A DNA stretch of 64,000 nt from Promethearchaeota archaeon (GCA_019058365.1 JAHPZE010000011.1:1-64000); one strand, 5' to 3'; numbered from the stretch's first letter, positions 29,862 to 40,681 are shown. Numbers and translations are program-made. Notes: generated from the sequence alone by a model not told the origin.

Positions 29862-32144
29862 ATGGCTACAAAGACAATGATGTGTTTATTTGATATAAAT
29901 ATACATAATAAGTATAAGGATTTTCTATTACAAGAGTTAGCTCAAATAAATGAAGTTCATATTAAACCAAAACAACAAATAAGTGGAAGTGTAGAAAAAG
30001 GAGAATTAACAATTGAAAAAATAAAAAAATTAAGAATTGAGTTAGAAGGATTATTCAAAATGCTTAAAATTACAGATACTGACATACACAAATTAACTAT
30101 TAAAAAAAATGAAAGAAAAGAATTTGTAGTGAAAAACATCATTGAATTAATAGACTATATTTTAGAGGAAACTAATTTTTATAGTAATCGTGTAACAGAA
30201 TTAGGAAAGTTTATCGCAAAAGTTGAAATTGAACTAAATAAAATGAAAACAATTGAAGAAAGTTATAAATTTTTAGAAAAAATAAATTTTTCTCGAGATA
30301 ATTTATCAGGCTTAAAACAATTTTCCTTTAAAGTCTTCACAACTTTTTCAAAAAACTTGATTAATATAACAAATCTTTTCGATTTCCCGAATTTTCCAAA
30401 TTTTTATGAAACACAAGAAATTTCAGAAGATAGAATAATATTTTTCACAATTTATCCTAAGGATAAAGAAGAAGATTTAAAAGAAAGAGTTCGCGTTACG
30501 TATGCTGAAGAAGTGCCCATCTTAAGAAAATATTTACTTCCCGATGGTATAAACTTTACTAGGATAGCAAGTGAGATTAATTTTATTAATAGTACTTTAA
30601 TTAAGTATGAGAAGGAATTAGAGAGACTCAGAGATGATAATATCGTTTTATTTGCTGCTATGTTCGAAATAGTTCAAAATGTTGAAGAATATAATTGGGC
30701 TGAACGGCAATTCGAAGAAATATCATCAAAAGTTTCAAAACTTCAATTCTTTGTTCCTGTGGATAAAAAGGAAGAAGTTCAACGAACATTAATAGAAAAT
30801 TTTAAAGATAAGATAACTATTCATTCAGTAGAAATATCAAAAAAAAAATTTAATAAAACAAAAGAATTAGAAAAGGATGCTCATTTAAAAGAATTATCTA
30901 ATTCTAAACTTAAATCTAAAATGGAAGAAGTTGTCTCTACCGAATTAGATACAGAAGAAGATTTGGCAGATGAAACTCCACGGATTATGAAAAATAACTT
31001 TTTTGTAAGACCTTTCGAAACGTTAACAAGAATGTATGGTACTCCCTCCTATTCTGAAATTGATCCAACACCCTTTTTAGCTATTATTTTTCCTCTTTTA
31101 TTTGGCTTGATGTTCGGTGATATTGGTCACGGGATAGTTTTAATAGTAGCAGGTTTAATCGGAGCAATTCTCTTCAGAAATAAAAAAGGAACTGATTTTT
31201 TAAATTTTTGTTGGATAATTTTTTATTGTGGTGTGGGGTCAATTTTATTTGGGCTCTTATATGGTGAATTTTTTGGAATGGAGGATATAATAATTGGGGG
31301 GCAAGTAATTCTACATTTAAGTCCAATAACGATTCCTTTTATAAATGTTACATTACATAATCCTTTAGGAAATATTATGACGATTTTCATATTTGCAATT
31401 TTAATTGGAGTCATTCATATTAATTTAGGTTGGTCTATACAATTTTTAAATTATTGGAGACAATCAAGGAGATATTTAGCATTTTCAGATTCTATAGTTA
31501 AAATAATATTATTGGTTGGAGGAACAATTTTAATTTTTACTTATCAATTTAATTTTTATGCATGGTTCGCACCACCATATCCAATTTTATTACCTTTAAT
31601 TCCAGGTATATTATTACTTATTCTAAAACCTCTTGGAAAAGTATTTGGAATAACATATATGAAAGCTGAATCATATAAAGACCTAGTAAGTGAAGGATCA
31701 ATGGAAACATTTGAAACGTTATTATCAATAATAAGTAATGTTGCATCTTATATACGATTATTAGCTTTAGCCCTAGCTCATATCTCCTTAATGATAGCCA
31801 TTCAAGCAATGGCTGATTTAATCCAAGGAGAAGGCATTCTTGTTGAAATAGTAAAAATAATAGGTTTAACTTTTGGTAATATAGTAGTCATTGCTATAGA
31901 AGGATTATTGGTTTTTATAAATGCTTTAAGGTTGAATTTTTATGAATTTTTCTTCAAATTTTATAGTGGAACAGGAACTAAATTTTATCCTTTTTATTTA
32001 GACAATAATTTTTCAATCATAAACTTTAAATTAAGTGCTGAAAAGGATATTATCTCAGAAGAAATAGAAAAGGAAATTGAATCTAAGAGAATTCATGAGG
32101 ATATTGTTGAGGCAACAAAAGTAATTTCTAAAAAATATTTTTAA
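29862..32144 (+). CDS. atpI: A-type ATPase membrane subunit I (a)
   Basis: 760 aa; DPTPFLAIIFPLLFGLMFGDIGHGIVL...GLLYGEFFG...SIISNVASYIRLLALALAHISLM...EGLLVFINALRLNFYEFFFKFYSGTGTKFYPF. Confidence 0.95.
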   Translation: MATKTMMCLFDINIHNKYKDFLLQELAQINEVHIKPKQQISGSVEKGELTIEKIKKLRIELEGLFKMLKITDTDIHKLTIKKNERKEFVVKNIIELIDYILEETNFYSNRVTELGKFIAKVEIELNKMKTIEESYKFLEKINFSRDNLSGLKQFSFKVFTTFSKNLINITNLFDFPNFPNFYETQEISEDRIIFFTIYPKDKEEDLKERVRVTYAEEVPILRKYLLPDGINFTRIASEINFINSTLIKYEKELERLRDDNIVLFAAMFEIVQNVEEYNWAERQFEEISSKVSKLQFFVPVDKKEEVQRTLIENFKDKITIHSVEISKKKFNKTKELEKDAHLKELSNSKLKSKMEEVVSTELDTEEDLADETPRIMKNNFFVRPFETLTRMYGTPSYSEIDPTPFLAIIFPLLFGLMFGDIGHGIVLIVAGLIGAILFRNKKGTDFLNFCWIIFYCGVGSILFGLLYGEFFGMEDIIIGGQVILHLSPITIPFINVTLHNPLGNIMTIFIFAILIGVIHINLGWSIQFLNYWRQSRRYLAFSDSIVKIILLVGGTILIFTYQFNFYAWFAPPYPILLPLIPGILLLILKPLGKVFGITYMKAESYKDLVSEGSMETFETLLSIISNVASYIRLLALALAHISLMIAIQAMADLIQGEGILVEIVKIIGLTFGNIVVIAIEGLLVFINALRLNFYEFFFKFYSGTGTKFYPFYLDNNFSIINFKLSAEKDIISEEIEKEIESKRIHEDIVEATKVISKKYF

Positions 32145-32171
32145 CTTACATTATTGATTGATTAATGAATT

Positions 32172-32591
32172 ATGGAAAATGTTAACAAAAAAACTGCCAA
32201 GAAGGATGGCATTCGTAAATCTATTAGTTTGATCTTTCTGTTAGTTATACTTTTAACTCTTTATTATATTTTAATTAAATTCAGAACAAATCTAATAATT
32301 ATCATTCTAGTTATGAGTTTTATTCTTTTAACCTTTTTAGGGCTTATCTTTAAAAATCGGAGAAAAAGATTCTATTCCAGATTGTTCCCCGATAAAGATA
32401 AAAGAAAAAATCAAACTTATCGCCAAAGGGAAGAGTTTAAACTAGAAGTAGAACCTCACATACAAAAACTATCAGATATACATCTTAATTTCAAATATCG
32501 TAAACCTCTAATTAATAAATGTATTAAGTGCGGAATGATTCTACCGAGTTATGTAAAAAAATGTCCAATATGTGGTACTCCAAATAAGTAA
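32172..32591 (+). CDS. Two-TM protein with C-terminal zinc ribbon
   Basis: Hydrophobic segments, then CIKCGMILPSYVKKCPICG. Confidence 0.65.
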   Translation: MENVNKKTAKKDGIRKSISLIFLLVILLTLYYILIKFRTNLIIIILVMSFILLTFLGLIFKNRRKRFYSRLFPDKDKRKNQTYRQREEFKLEVEPHIQKLSDIHLNFKYRKPLINKCIKCGMILPSYVKKCPICGTPNK

Positions 32592-32638
32592 TTTAAATGT
32601 TAATGAAAAATGAGAAAAATTAGAGAACTGGAAGTTAA

Positions 32639-34459
32639 TTGATGACATTAGAGGATTCTTCAAAATTTGGTGTAATTACAGCAATTAAAGGTTCATTAAT
32701 TGAAGTAAAAGGATTAGAAGATAATATAAAACTTCATGATTTAATTAAAATTACTAAGTATAATATACTAAGTGAAGTTATTCAAATATATTCTAATTAC
32801 ATTGTTGCTCAATGTTATGACAATACGCATAAATTAAAACTAAATGATAAAGTTATTAATCTTCAGAGACCATTATCCATGGAGTTAGGTCCTGGATTAA
32901 TGGCAAATGTTTTTGATGGGATCCAAAGACCTTTAGATACGATTTTTCAACATTTCAAAGAAGGACAATTAGAGAGGGGAATTGAATTCTCACCATTATC
33001 ACAAACAAAAAAATGGCATTTTATTCCATTAAGAAAGCCAGGTGAAGATGTAAGCAGTGGAGATATTATTGGAACTGTTCAAGAAACTCAAATTATTAAT
33101 CACAAGATAATGATACCACCAGGAATTTTTGGAAAATTATCTTTTATCGTAGAAGAAGGAGATTACTCTATCATTGATGAAATTTATTGCGTAAAAGAAA
33201 ATGATGAAGAAAAATCATATTCTTTAATGCAAAAGTGGGCAATTACTAAAAGGAGGCCCTTCAGTGAGAGAATTAAACCTTATGAACCTCTATTAACGGG
33301 AACACGTATAATTGATTTGCTATTTCCAATAGCAAAAGGAGGAACTTTAGCTATTCCTGGGGGATTTGGAACTGGAAAAACAGTTATTTTACAAACAATT
33401 GCTAAATTTTGTAATGCGGACATCATCGTATATATCGGTTGTGGCGAGCCTGGAAACGAAATTGCTAATCTTTTAAAACAATTCAAAGAAACTTATGATG
33501 CTAAAAATAGAAGACCATTGTTAGAACGCACAATTATTATTGCCAATACTTCAAATATGCCTGTTTCTGCTCGTGATGCAAGTCTTTTTTCAGGAGTAAC
33601 TATTGCAGAGTATTATAGAGATATGGGATATGATGTTGCAGTTCTCGCGGATAGTACCTCAAGATGGGCTGAATCCTTAAGAGAAATCTCCGGATTATTA
33701 GAAGAAATGCCTGCCGAACAAGGATATCCTGCATATTTACCAACAAGACTTTCGAGTTTTTACGAACGAGCTGGAGTTATTAAAACTTTAGGACAAGATC
33801 ATTCTGGAAAAGGAAATATTGGTTCTATAACAATTATAGGATCAATATCACCCCCCGCGGGAGATTTTAATGAACCAGTTACTACAGCTACTATACGGGT
33901 TGTACAAGCATTATTAGCATTAGATAATACTCTATCGTATCAAAAACAATACCCTGCTATTAATTGGTTGAAATCTTATTCAAATTATCCTGATTACATC
34001 TCAGAATGGTGGATCAATACCGATATTTATTGGTCAGAGATAGATATTGATTGGTTAGAATGTCGAAGACAAGTAGATGAAATATTATCAAAAGAAAATG
34101 ATTTAAAATTTATAATTCAATTGATTGGAAAAAAAAATTTGCCAGATGATCAAAAACTTGATCTTTTTATGGCAAAATTAATTCAAAATAGCTTGTTAAT
34201 CCAAAATGCATTTGTAGAAATTGACAATTTTACTGAATATAAAAAATTAATAGGATTAATTAAGATAATTCTTTTATTTTTCAAAGAAGGTAAAATTCTG
34301 TTAAAAAAAGGTTTTAAATTTAATGAGATTAAAGAAGAGGAAGTCTTGAATAGTATTATGAGACTCACACATTCTGTACCAAATGAAGATTTTAACCAAA
34401 TTGAACAATTTAAAAATAGGATGCTAAGTGATTTAATAAAATTGGTTTTTGTAAAATAA
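32639..34459 (+). CDS. Second A-type ATPase catalytic A subunit paralogue
   Basis: 606 aa, collinear with copy 1; P-loop [42 protein letters not shown], but GCGEPGNE in place of GCGERGNE. Confidence 0.95.
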   Translation: MMTLEDSSKFGVITAIKGSLIEVKGLEDNIKLHDLIKITKYNILSEVIQIYSNYIVAQCYDNTHKLKLNDKVINLQRPLSMELGPGLMANVFDGIQRPLDTIFQHFKEGQLERGIEFSPLSQTKKWHFIPLRKPGEDVSSGDIIGTVQETQIINHKIMIPPGIFGKLSFIVEEGDYSIIDEIYCVKENDEEKSYSLMQKWAITKRRPFSERIKPYEPLLTGTRIIDLLFPIAKGGTLAIPGGFGTGKTVILQTIAKFCNADIIVYIGCGEPGNEIANLLKQFKETYDAKNRRPLLERTIIIANTSNMPVSARDASLFSGVTIAEYYRDMGYDVAVLADSTSRWAESLREISGLLEEMPAEQGYPAYLPTRLSSFYERAGVIKTLGQDHSGKGNIGSITIIGSISPPAGDFNEPVTTATIRVVQALLALDNTLSYQKQYPAINWLKSYSNYPDYISEWWINTDIYWSEIDIDWLECRRQVDEILSKENDLKFIIQLIGKKNLPDDQKLDLFMAKLIQNSLLIQNAFVEIDNFTEYKKLIGLIKIILLFFKEGKILLKKGFKFNEIKEEEVLNSIMRLTHSVPNEDFNQIEQFKNRMLSDLIKLVFVK

Positions 34460-34715
34460 CCTAAAAAATGAAAAATAGGAAATCAGAATTTGTTTTGGAA
34501 ATAAATTCTTATAATTCTTATGAAATTAAAAATCTCCTTAAACAAGAATCATAAATTGATGGTATTTTTAACACTATTCTTCTAGTTTTAAATTAAGAAA
34601 TAAGATATAATGTTTTAAAGAAATCATTTCAAAACTTTTAGATGAAAACGGACATATAGAAAAATTTAGAATCTCTTATATATAAATCAATAAGTTAGTA
34701 TTGTTATATATTATT

Positions 34716-35312
34716 TTATGGTTTAAACCACTCAAAGAAATAATAGCTACATGTAAGAGGATTAGCTATTACAAATTTTTTTCTAACAGATGTAGCTAAG
34801 CGACCAGCTCTTACCATATCAATAGCAGTAATTTCAGAATCATGGGGTAAGACATGAACCATGAAAAGGGAATGTTCAAGGCCAGGTCCTTTTTTATATA
34901 CTACAAAATCAGCCCCAAATTTAAGTCCAGGTCTAGGTATGTATCCTTTTTCTCTTAAATCTTTATAAATTACATATTTTTCTTTAAATTTATGATGAAT
35001 CTTAATCGCAATTTCATAAAATGTCTCGGAATTTAAGAATCTTTTATCTTTTATATCATAAATAGTGATTCCATCCTTTTCCAATAAATAATATGCTTCT
35101 ATTAATGATAATTCGCTTGGTTTAGAAAAATATTCTAATCTAGGCTTACTTATTCCTAATGGGGAGCCAAAAAATCCTTTCTTTACATATAAATATGAAG
35201 CATACAAGGGATTAAAAACAACTACTCTTGAATTGACAAATTTAGTAGGGATTTTATCTGGTACTTCGATATCATCAAGAGAGATTTCATCATCCTTTAC
35301 TTGGTTCATCAT
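34716..35312 (-). CDS. endA: tRNA-splicing endonuclease
   Basis: YKDLREKGYIPRPGLKFGADFVVYKKGPGLEHSLFMVHV...VRAGRLATSVRKKFVIA: Tyr/His/Lys triad context. Confidence 0.9.
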   Translation of the reverse strand: MMNQVKDDEISLDDIEVPDKIPTKFVNSRVVVFNPLYASYLYVKKGFFGSPLGISKPRLEYFSKPSELSLIEAYYLLEKDGITIYDIKDKRFLNSETFYEIAIKIHHKFKEKYVIYKDLREKGYIPRPGLKFGADFVVYKKGPGLEHSLFMVHVLPHDSEITAIDMVRAGRLATSVRKKFVIANPLTCSYYFFEWFKP

Positions 35313-35431
35313 TAAAGAGGTATTAAAACTAACTTAATAATTCTTTTAAATTTACAATTAGTAGATGACATTATATAATTTTCAATATTAATAATTTTAA
35401 TAGTATAACAAAAAATACGCGTGTTAAAAAA

Positions 35432-36316
35432 ATGGTTATTAGACGAGCTGCTGTTGCGGGTAGCTTTTACCCCCGCTATAAACCAGATTTAATTAATATA
35501 TTAAAAGAATCTTTTACAAATACGGAGTTTGGACCGGGTCAAGAACCAAAGACTTTAAATCAAGAGCAAAGATCTATAATAGGCGGAGTATCTCCTCATG
35601 CTGGATATCTCTACTCAGGGTGTGCTGCAGCATTTACTTTTCTAAATTTGTTCTTAGAAAGAATACCCGATACTGTTATAGTTTTAGGTACAGATCATAT
35701 TGGTTATGGAAAAGTCGCGTTAATGGATGAGGGAGAGTGGGAGACACCTCTAGGAAATATGCATATTGATAAAGAATTATCTGAGAAAATAATAGATAAT
35801 AGTAAAATAATTATTAATGATGAGTCAGCATTCATTGGACATCCTTTTGGAAGAGAACATAATATAGAAGTACAATTACCATTTATTAAATACTGTGCTC
35901 AAGAAAAAGAAGTTAAATTTATTCCAATAATAGTATCTGTTAAAGATTTTAATAAATTGAGCAAATTATCAAACGATATTGCAAAAGCAATTAAATCTTA
36001 TGACAAGGATGTTGTAATTGTTGCTTCTTCTGATATGACTCATAAAGAGGTCTATGATTCAAAACAATTAGAAAAATTCAAGGAAATAGATCAACAAGTT
36101 ATTGATGCTTTTATTGCATTTAATCCAGAAAAAACACTTGAGGCTGCTTCAAAAACAACAGTATGTGGTTCTCAAACAATAACTTCTTTAATGATGATAG
36201 CTAAAAACTTAAATGCACGTAAAGGGAAATTATTGAAATATTATACAAGTGCTGAAAAAACTGGAAACATAAGTGGGTATTGTGTCGGTTATTTTTCAGG
36301 AGTGTTAATGAAATAA
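35432..36316 (+). CDS. MEMO1-family protein
   Basis: RRAAVAGSFYPRYK...GGVSPHAGYLYSGCAAA...GTDHIGYG...GREHNIEVQLPFI...SSDMTH. Confidence 0.93.
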   Translation: MVIRRAAVAGSFYPRYKPDLINILKESFTNTEFGPGQEPKTLNQEQRSIIGGVSPHAGYLYSGCAAAFTFLNLFLERIPDTVIVLGTDHIGYGKVALMDEGEWETPLGNMHIDKELSEKIIDNSKIIINDESAFIGHPFGREHNIEVQLPFIKYCAQEKEVKFIPIIVSVKDFNKLSKLSNDIAKAIKSYDKDVVIVASSDMTHKEVYDSKQLEKFKEIDQQVIDAFIAFNPEKTLEAASKTTVCGSQTITSLMMIAKNLNARKGKLLKYYTSAEKTGNISGYCVGYFSGVLMK

Positions 36317-36364
36317 ATCACATAAACAATACAAAAATTAGAGTAAAAAAAGTTTTGAAGTAAA

Positions 36365-37492
36365 ATGCCAGAAAATAATGAAAAGGTTGAGGATTTCATA
36401 AGCTTGTGGAGAAAAAAGATGGAAAGTGAAATCAAAAAACCTAGTGCCATCGGAGAAACAATAGATAGAATTAAGGAAATAGAAGAAGAGAATGAACAAC
36501 TGAGAAATAAAATTAAAGAGAATATAAATTTAATAAGTAAAACAGAAAAAATTGTTAAAAATACTATTGATGAGAACGCGAGACTGAAAGAACAGTTAAA
36601 ACAAGTAGGGATGAGCGGTGGAATAAATATAGGTGATATTCAACAAGAAAATATTAAACTTAATAATCAAATAATCAGATTAGAAAAAAACCTCACTGAA
36701 AAAGAAGTAGAATTAAGAGCAAGAAATCATGAAATTACTGAATTAAAAACTAAATTAGAAGTAGCCTTAAAGACATCTCAATCTATTAGCATTTCTACCC
36801 CTGAAACCGATTCTACAGTAACCACAGAGTTGATTGATAATTTGAAATCCGAATTATCGAAAAAGAAATCTCAAATTGATGAATTAGATAAGAAAATTGA
36901 TGAATTAATACAAGAAAATGACGCATTAAATGAACAATTGATAGAAAAAATGAAAACATTACCGATAGATTATGTTGTTCCAGTAGAGCCACCAAAATCA
37001 TCGGTGATAAAACCTCAATCGGACCAGCCCTCATCGCAAACATTAGAAACTTTATGTCAAGATCTTCAATCAGATTTAACCAAGTATAAGCGAATGGTGG
37101 ACAAATTAAGTAAAGAAAAATCTGAACTTCAAGTAGCAATTGAAAGTGGAGGATTCAAATTAGAGCCAGATGAGATAAAAGAACTTAAGAGTGAGAATGA
37201 GGAACTAAAAAATGAACTTTCTCAAATACAAAAATCTCTGAGAGAGAAATCAGAGGAATCTGCTTTAACACCCCAGATGAATGAACTTGAAAAAAAAATC
37301 TCTGAAATTCGAGAGCAATTAAATCAGAAGGATCACTTGATAGCAGAATTAAAAGCAATGGAGAAACCACTACCGATAATTCACAAAGGACCTATGTCGG
37401 ATTTAGTAGAAGATTTGCAAAATAAAATAAATAAGTTAAAAATAACAATAGATGAAAAAGATAAAATAATTGAACAATTAAAATCATCATAA
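36365..37492 (+). CDS. Coiled-coil protein
   Basis: 375 aa long heptad-rich protein, overlaps/abuts the downstream kinase. Confidence 0.65.
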   Translation: MPENNEKVEDFISLWRKKMESEIKKPSAIGETIDRIKEIEEENEQLRNKIKENINLISKTEKIVKNTIDENARLKEQLKQVGMSGGINIGDIQQENIKLNNQIIRLEKNLTEKEVELRARNHEITELKTKLEVALKTSQSISISTPETDSTVTTELIDNLKSELSKKKSQIDELDKKIDELIQENDALNEQLIEKMKTLPIDYVVPVEPPKSSVIKPQSDQPSSQTLETLCQDLQSDLTKYKRMVDKLSKEKSELQVAIESGGFKLEPDEIKELKSENEELKNELSQIQKSLREKSEESALTPQMNELEKKISEIREQLNQKDHLIAELKAMEKPLPIIHKGPMSDLVEDLQNKINKLKITIDEKDKIIEQLKSS

Positions 37493-38476
37493 ATGAAAAC
37501 CTATAATAAAAATCATCCCTCCATAATTTTTGCTGGCTCTTTCTCGATTGATCATATAATACGTTTTAAACGCTTGAATAAGCCCAGTCTTGGAGGAAGC
37601 GTATCATACTGCTCCTTAGCACTTAGTTATTATACCCAAGATGCTAAAATTGGCATAATTTCACATATAGGCAAAATAAATTTAAAAAATTCCCTATTAG
37701 ATAAAATACAGAATAAAAATATTGATTTAAAAGGAATTAAATACTCTCATGTAAAAAATACGAATTTCGTATTAGATTATTTTGATCATGCAAGAACATT
37801 AACGCTAAAATCTAAAAGCCCCAATCTTAAGTTTAGCGATATTCCATCAGAATATCTTAAATATCCTCCAGATGTATTTGTACTTGTTCCATTATGTAAT
37901 GAAATTTCAATTGAATATGTGACTCAAATTTTAAAAAAATTTCCCGATACTTATATCGGTATAGATTTACAAGGTTTTATTAGAAAAATTGATGAAAATG
38001 GCAAAGTGGCATATATTCATGACAATGAAATCATCTCTAATATGAAAAGAATTATTAATATAATTGGAGACAAGTTGATATTGAAAGGTTCAGAGGAAGA
38101 AATGAGTCTACTTGCCGGAATTTGTAATAATTTTGATAAGGTTATGACTCACTGTAATGAATATAATAATAACGGAATTTACATTATGACATTAGGAGAA
38201 AAAGGGTCTATGCTCACTAAAAAAGGAGAAAAAATCTTAAAAATTCCTGCATTTAAACCCCGGAGAGTTATAGATGAAACTGGGGCAGGAGATGTGTACC
38301 TTTCAATCTTTTTATTTGAATTTATGCATTCTGATAAATCTTGGAAATCTGTCGAAAAAGCTGCTTATTTTGCATCAGCAGCAGCTTCCTTTTTAGTAGA
38401 AAAAAAAGGACCCTCTGGTTTTGAAACGAAAAAAGCAGTTTTGAAAAGGTTAGAGAAAAAAAGATATATCAATTAA
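37493..38476 (+). CDS. PfkB-family carbohydrate/nucleoside kinase
   Basis: N-terminal GGSVSYCSLAL..Y and C-terminal DETGAGDVYLSIFLFE anion-hole/catalytic motif. Confidence 0.88.
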   Translation: MKTYNKNHPSIIFAGSFSIDHIIRFKRLNKPSLGGSVSYCSLALSYYTQDAKIGIISHIGKINLKNSLLDKIQNKNIDLKGIKYSHVKNTNFVLDYFDHARTLTLKSKSPNLKFSDIPSEYLKYPPDVFVLVPLCNEISIEYVTQILKKFPDTYIGIDLQGFIRKIDENGKVAYIHDNEIISNMKRIINIIGDKLILKGSEEEMSLLAGICNNFDKVMTHCNEYNNNGIYIMTLGEKGSMLTKKGEKILKIPAFKPRRVIDETGAGDVYLSIFLFEFMHSDKSWKSVEKAAYFASAAASFLVEKKGPSGFETKKAVLKRLEKKRYIN

Positions 38477-38503
38477 ATAATAAACTCTAATTAATAATGT
38501 ATT

Positions 38504-39097
38504 ATGCATATTAATAGTCATTTTTCAATAGGAGTGATATTTGCTTCGATTCTAAACTATTATTTCAATTTTAATTTACTTGATTTTTCAATTATTATTT
38601 TATTTTCATTTATATGTGATTTCGATGTATTTTTTTCGAAATACGCAAAAGATTACAATCATAGACTTTTAATTAGTCACTCAATAATTCCAAGTATAAT
38701 AATAATACTTTTGGGATATTTAATGAATTGGATAGTACTAATTATTGGTGGTATTAATTATTTTATTCATATAATTATTGATACTATTGATTGGGGCACA
38801 AATTTATTTTATTTTCAAAAAAAACAAATTGGTTTAAAATTATTACTTACTAAGGAAGAAAATAAAAATTTGCCTAAATATTTAGCCAGATATAAAGATC
38901 CTGCATCATTTTTCGATGAAAAATATTATAATAGTAAGATATGCTTAACAATAGAAGTTATTCTATTTATTTTGATGGTAGTATTTATCTTCTTATTCGC
39001 TGTCCAATATAGTTTTATGCTCCTATTATATTTTCTTGGTTTATATTTTCATTTAAATCGTCATTTTACCTTAAAAAAAAATGAGAAAAATAATTAA
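38504..39097 (+). CDS. Membrane-bound metal-dependent hydrolase-like (YdjM/DUF457-like)
   Basis: N-terminal HINSHFSIGVIFASIL, DFDVFFSKYAKDYNHRLLISHSI, HIIIDTIDWGTN. Confidence 0.6.
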   Translation: MHINSHFSIGVIFASILNYYFNFNLLDFSIIILFSFICDFDVFFSKYAKDYNHRLLISHSIIPSIIIILLGYLMNWIVLIIGGINYFIHIIIDTIDWGTNLFYFQKKQIGLKLLLTKEENKNLPKYLARYKDPASFFDEKYYNSKICLTIEVILFILMVVFIFLFAVQYSFMLLLYFLGLYFHLNRHFTLKKNEKNN

Positions 39098-39194
39098 AAA
39101 TCTAACTTTTAATTGATAACTAAAAGATTTTTGTAAAACATTTAATTATTTACTCTAAAGTAGATAAAAATTATCGTCTTTTAAGCTGATACTG

Positions 39195-39710
39195 TTGAAT
39201 GAGAATGAGACAAAAATATTTAATTGTGATTTAAATGATACTAATTTATTTAATTGTATTCTTGAAGAATTAAATGAAGAGGATCTGAACATCTTATCAA
39301 CTAACGCTCCAATAGTACATGATAAGAAACTTATTAATTGTTTAAACGCAACTTTAGTTAATTGTTTAAGAAACAATCGAGAAGAATTAGAATTCCCGCA
39401 AGTTCAATTACACATTGTAAAAAATAAAAGTAATGATTGGATAATTGATCAAATTAATATTATAGTTAATAAGCTATTTGATGATGCTATAATTTATCAA
39501 AAAGTGAACCAATGCCTAAAATTCGTTAAAAATGCTTGCAAAATCGATGAATCTATTCAATTCTCTATTATTCAATCAGAAATTAAGGAAGAACTAAAGT
39601 TTTATAAAATTAAATTAACTGAAATAGATCAATTACTTCATGAACTTAAAGATGATAATTCAAAGCAAGAGAAATTATTCTCACTTTTTAAAAATATGAA
39701 TACTAAATAA
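39195..39710 (+). CDS. Divergent OsmC-like protein
   Basis: Alignable by eye with the next two genes (KIFNCDL..., INCLNATLVNCLRNN, ...QCLKFVKNACKIDESIQFSIIQS). Confidence 0.45.
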   Translation: MNENETKIFNCDLNDTNLFNCILEELNEEDLNILSTNAPIVHDKKLINCLNATLVNCLRNNREELEFPQVQLHIVKNKSNDWIIDQINIIVNKLFDDAIIYQKVNQCLKFVKNACKIDESIQFSIIQSEIKEELKFYKIKLTEIDQLLHELKDDNSKQEKLFSLFKNMNTK

Positions 39711-39722
39711 TTTATTAACCCG

Positions 39723-40199
39723 ATGTTGATTGTTTTGGATGAAATGAAAACTAAAGTTGGATTAAAATTAGATGAATTTGAGTCTCAAATGATCTTTAAA
39801 TGTGATTTAGGTATTATGAAAGTTAAAGATTGTTATATTGATGAGGAACATCATAAGGAAGTTGATATGTTGGGACCTAATCCATCAAGGATGCTAGCAA
39901 TAGCTGTGTTAGGTTGTTTGAGTGCAAGTTTTATATTTTGTTTAAAAAAAAGAGACTTTAAGGTCGATGACTTTAAAGCTGAAGCAGAGGTTACAATTGC
40001 CAGAAATGAAAAAGGTTTCTTGAGAATTCAAAAAATTGATGTTAACATTGAACCAAAAATAGAAGATCCAGAAACACTTAAAAGAGCAAAACAATGTTTA
40101 AAATCTGCGAAAGATGGAGTAAGTTTTTTTGAACAATATTGTTTAGTAACACAGTCCGTACGTGCTGGTATCGAAGTAAATGTTAATATTGATATTTAA
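39723..40199 (+). CDS. OsmC-family protein
   Basis: LGPNPSRMLAIAVLGCLSASFIFCLKKRDFKVDDFKAEAEVTIARNEKGFLRIQKIDVNI. Confidence 0.72.
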   Translation: MLIVLDEMKTKVGLKLDEFESQMIFKCDLGIMKVKDCYIDEEHHKEVDMLGPNPSRMLAIAVLGCLSASFIFCLKKRDFKVDDFKAEAEVTIARNEKGFLRIQKIDVNIEPKIEDPETLKRAKQCLKSAKDGVSFFEQYCLVTQSVRAGIEVNVNIDI

Positions 40200-40230
40200 T
40201 CAAATTTTTTTTTTCTTATGGTGATAAAAA

Positions 40231-40668
40231 TTGTCAAATGAATATATATCTGAAGTTGGCATAAAACTAGAAGAAGGAATGATATTTAAGTGCGATCTTG
40301 GTAAAATTAAGATGAATGATCTATTTATTGATGATCAAAATAAAAAATCAATTGACAAAATTGGACCCAATCCATCAAAGTTACTAGCATTATCTGTTTT
40401 GGGGTGTTTAGCTGGTAGTTTTACGTTTTGTTTACAAAAGAAAAACATTTCATTATCCGATATCGAAGGTAAGGCAATTATTACTAGTAAACGGAATGAA
40501 AAAGGATTTTGGAGACTTAAGAAAATCGATATTATATTAAACCCAAATATTGATAATCCTCAAATGCGTAAAAGAGCAGATCAATGTCAAAAAAGCTTTG
40601 AGCAGTTTTGTGTCATCTCAGAGTCTATACGAGAAGGCATTGACATAAATATTAATATTAATTATTAA
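40231..40668 (+). CDS. OsmC-family protein (paralogue; TTG start)
   Basis: IGPNPSKLLALSVLGCLAGSFTFCLQKKNISLSDIEGKAIITSKRNEKGFWRLKKIDI. Confidence 0.72.
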   Translation: MSNEYISEVGIKLEEGMIFKCDLGKIKMNDLFIDDQNKKSIDKIGPNPSKLLALSVLGCLAGSFTFCLQKKNISLSDIEGKAIITSKRNEKGFWRLKKIDIILNPNIDNPQMRKRADQCQKSFEQFCVISESIREGIDINININY

Positions 40669-40681
40669 TCTTCTATAGAAA

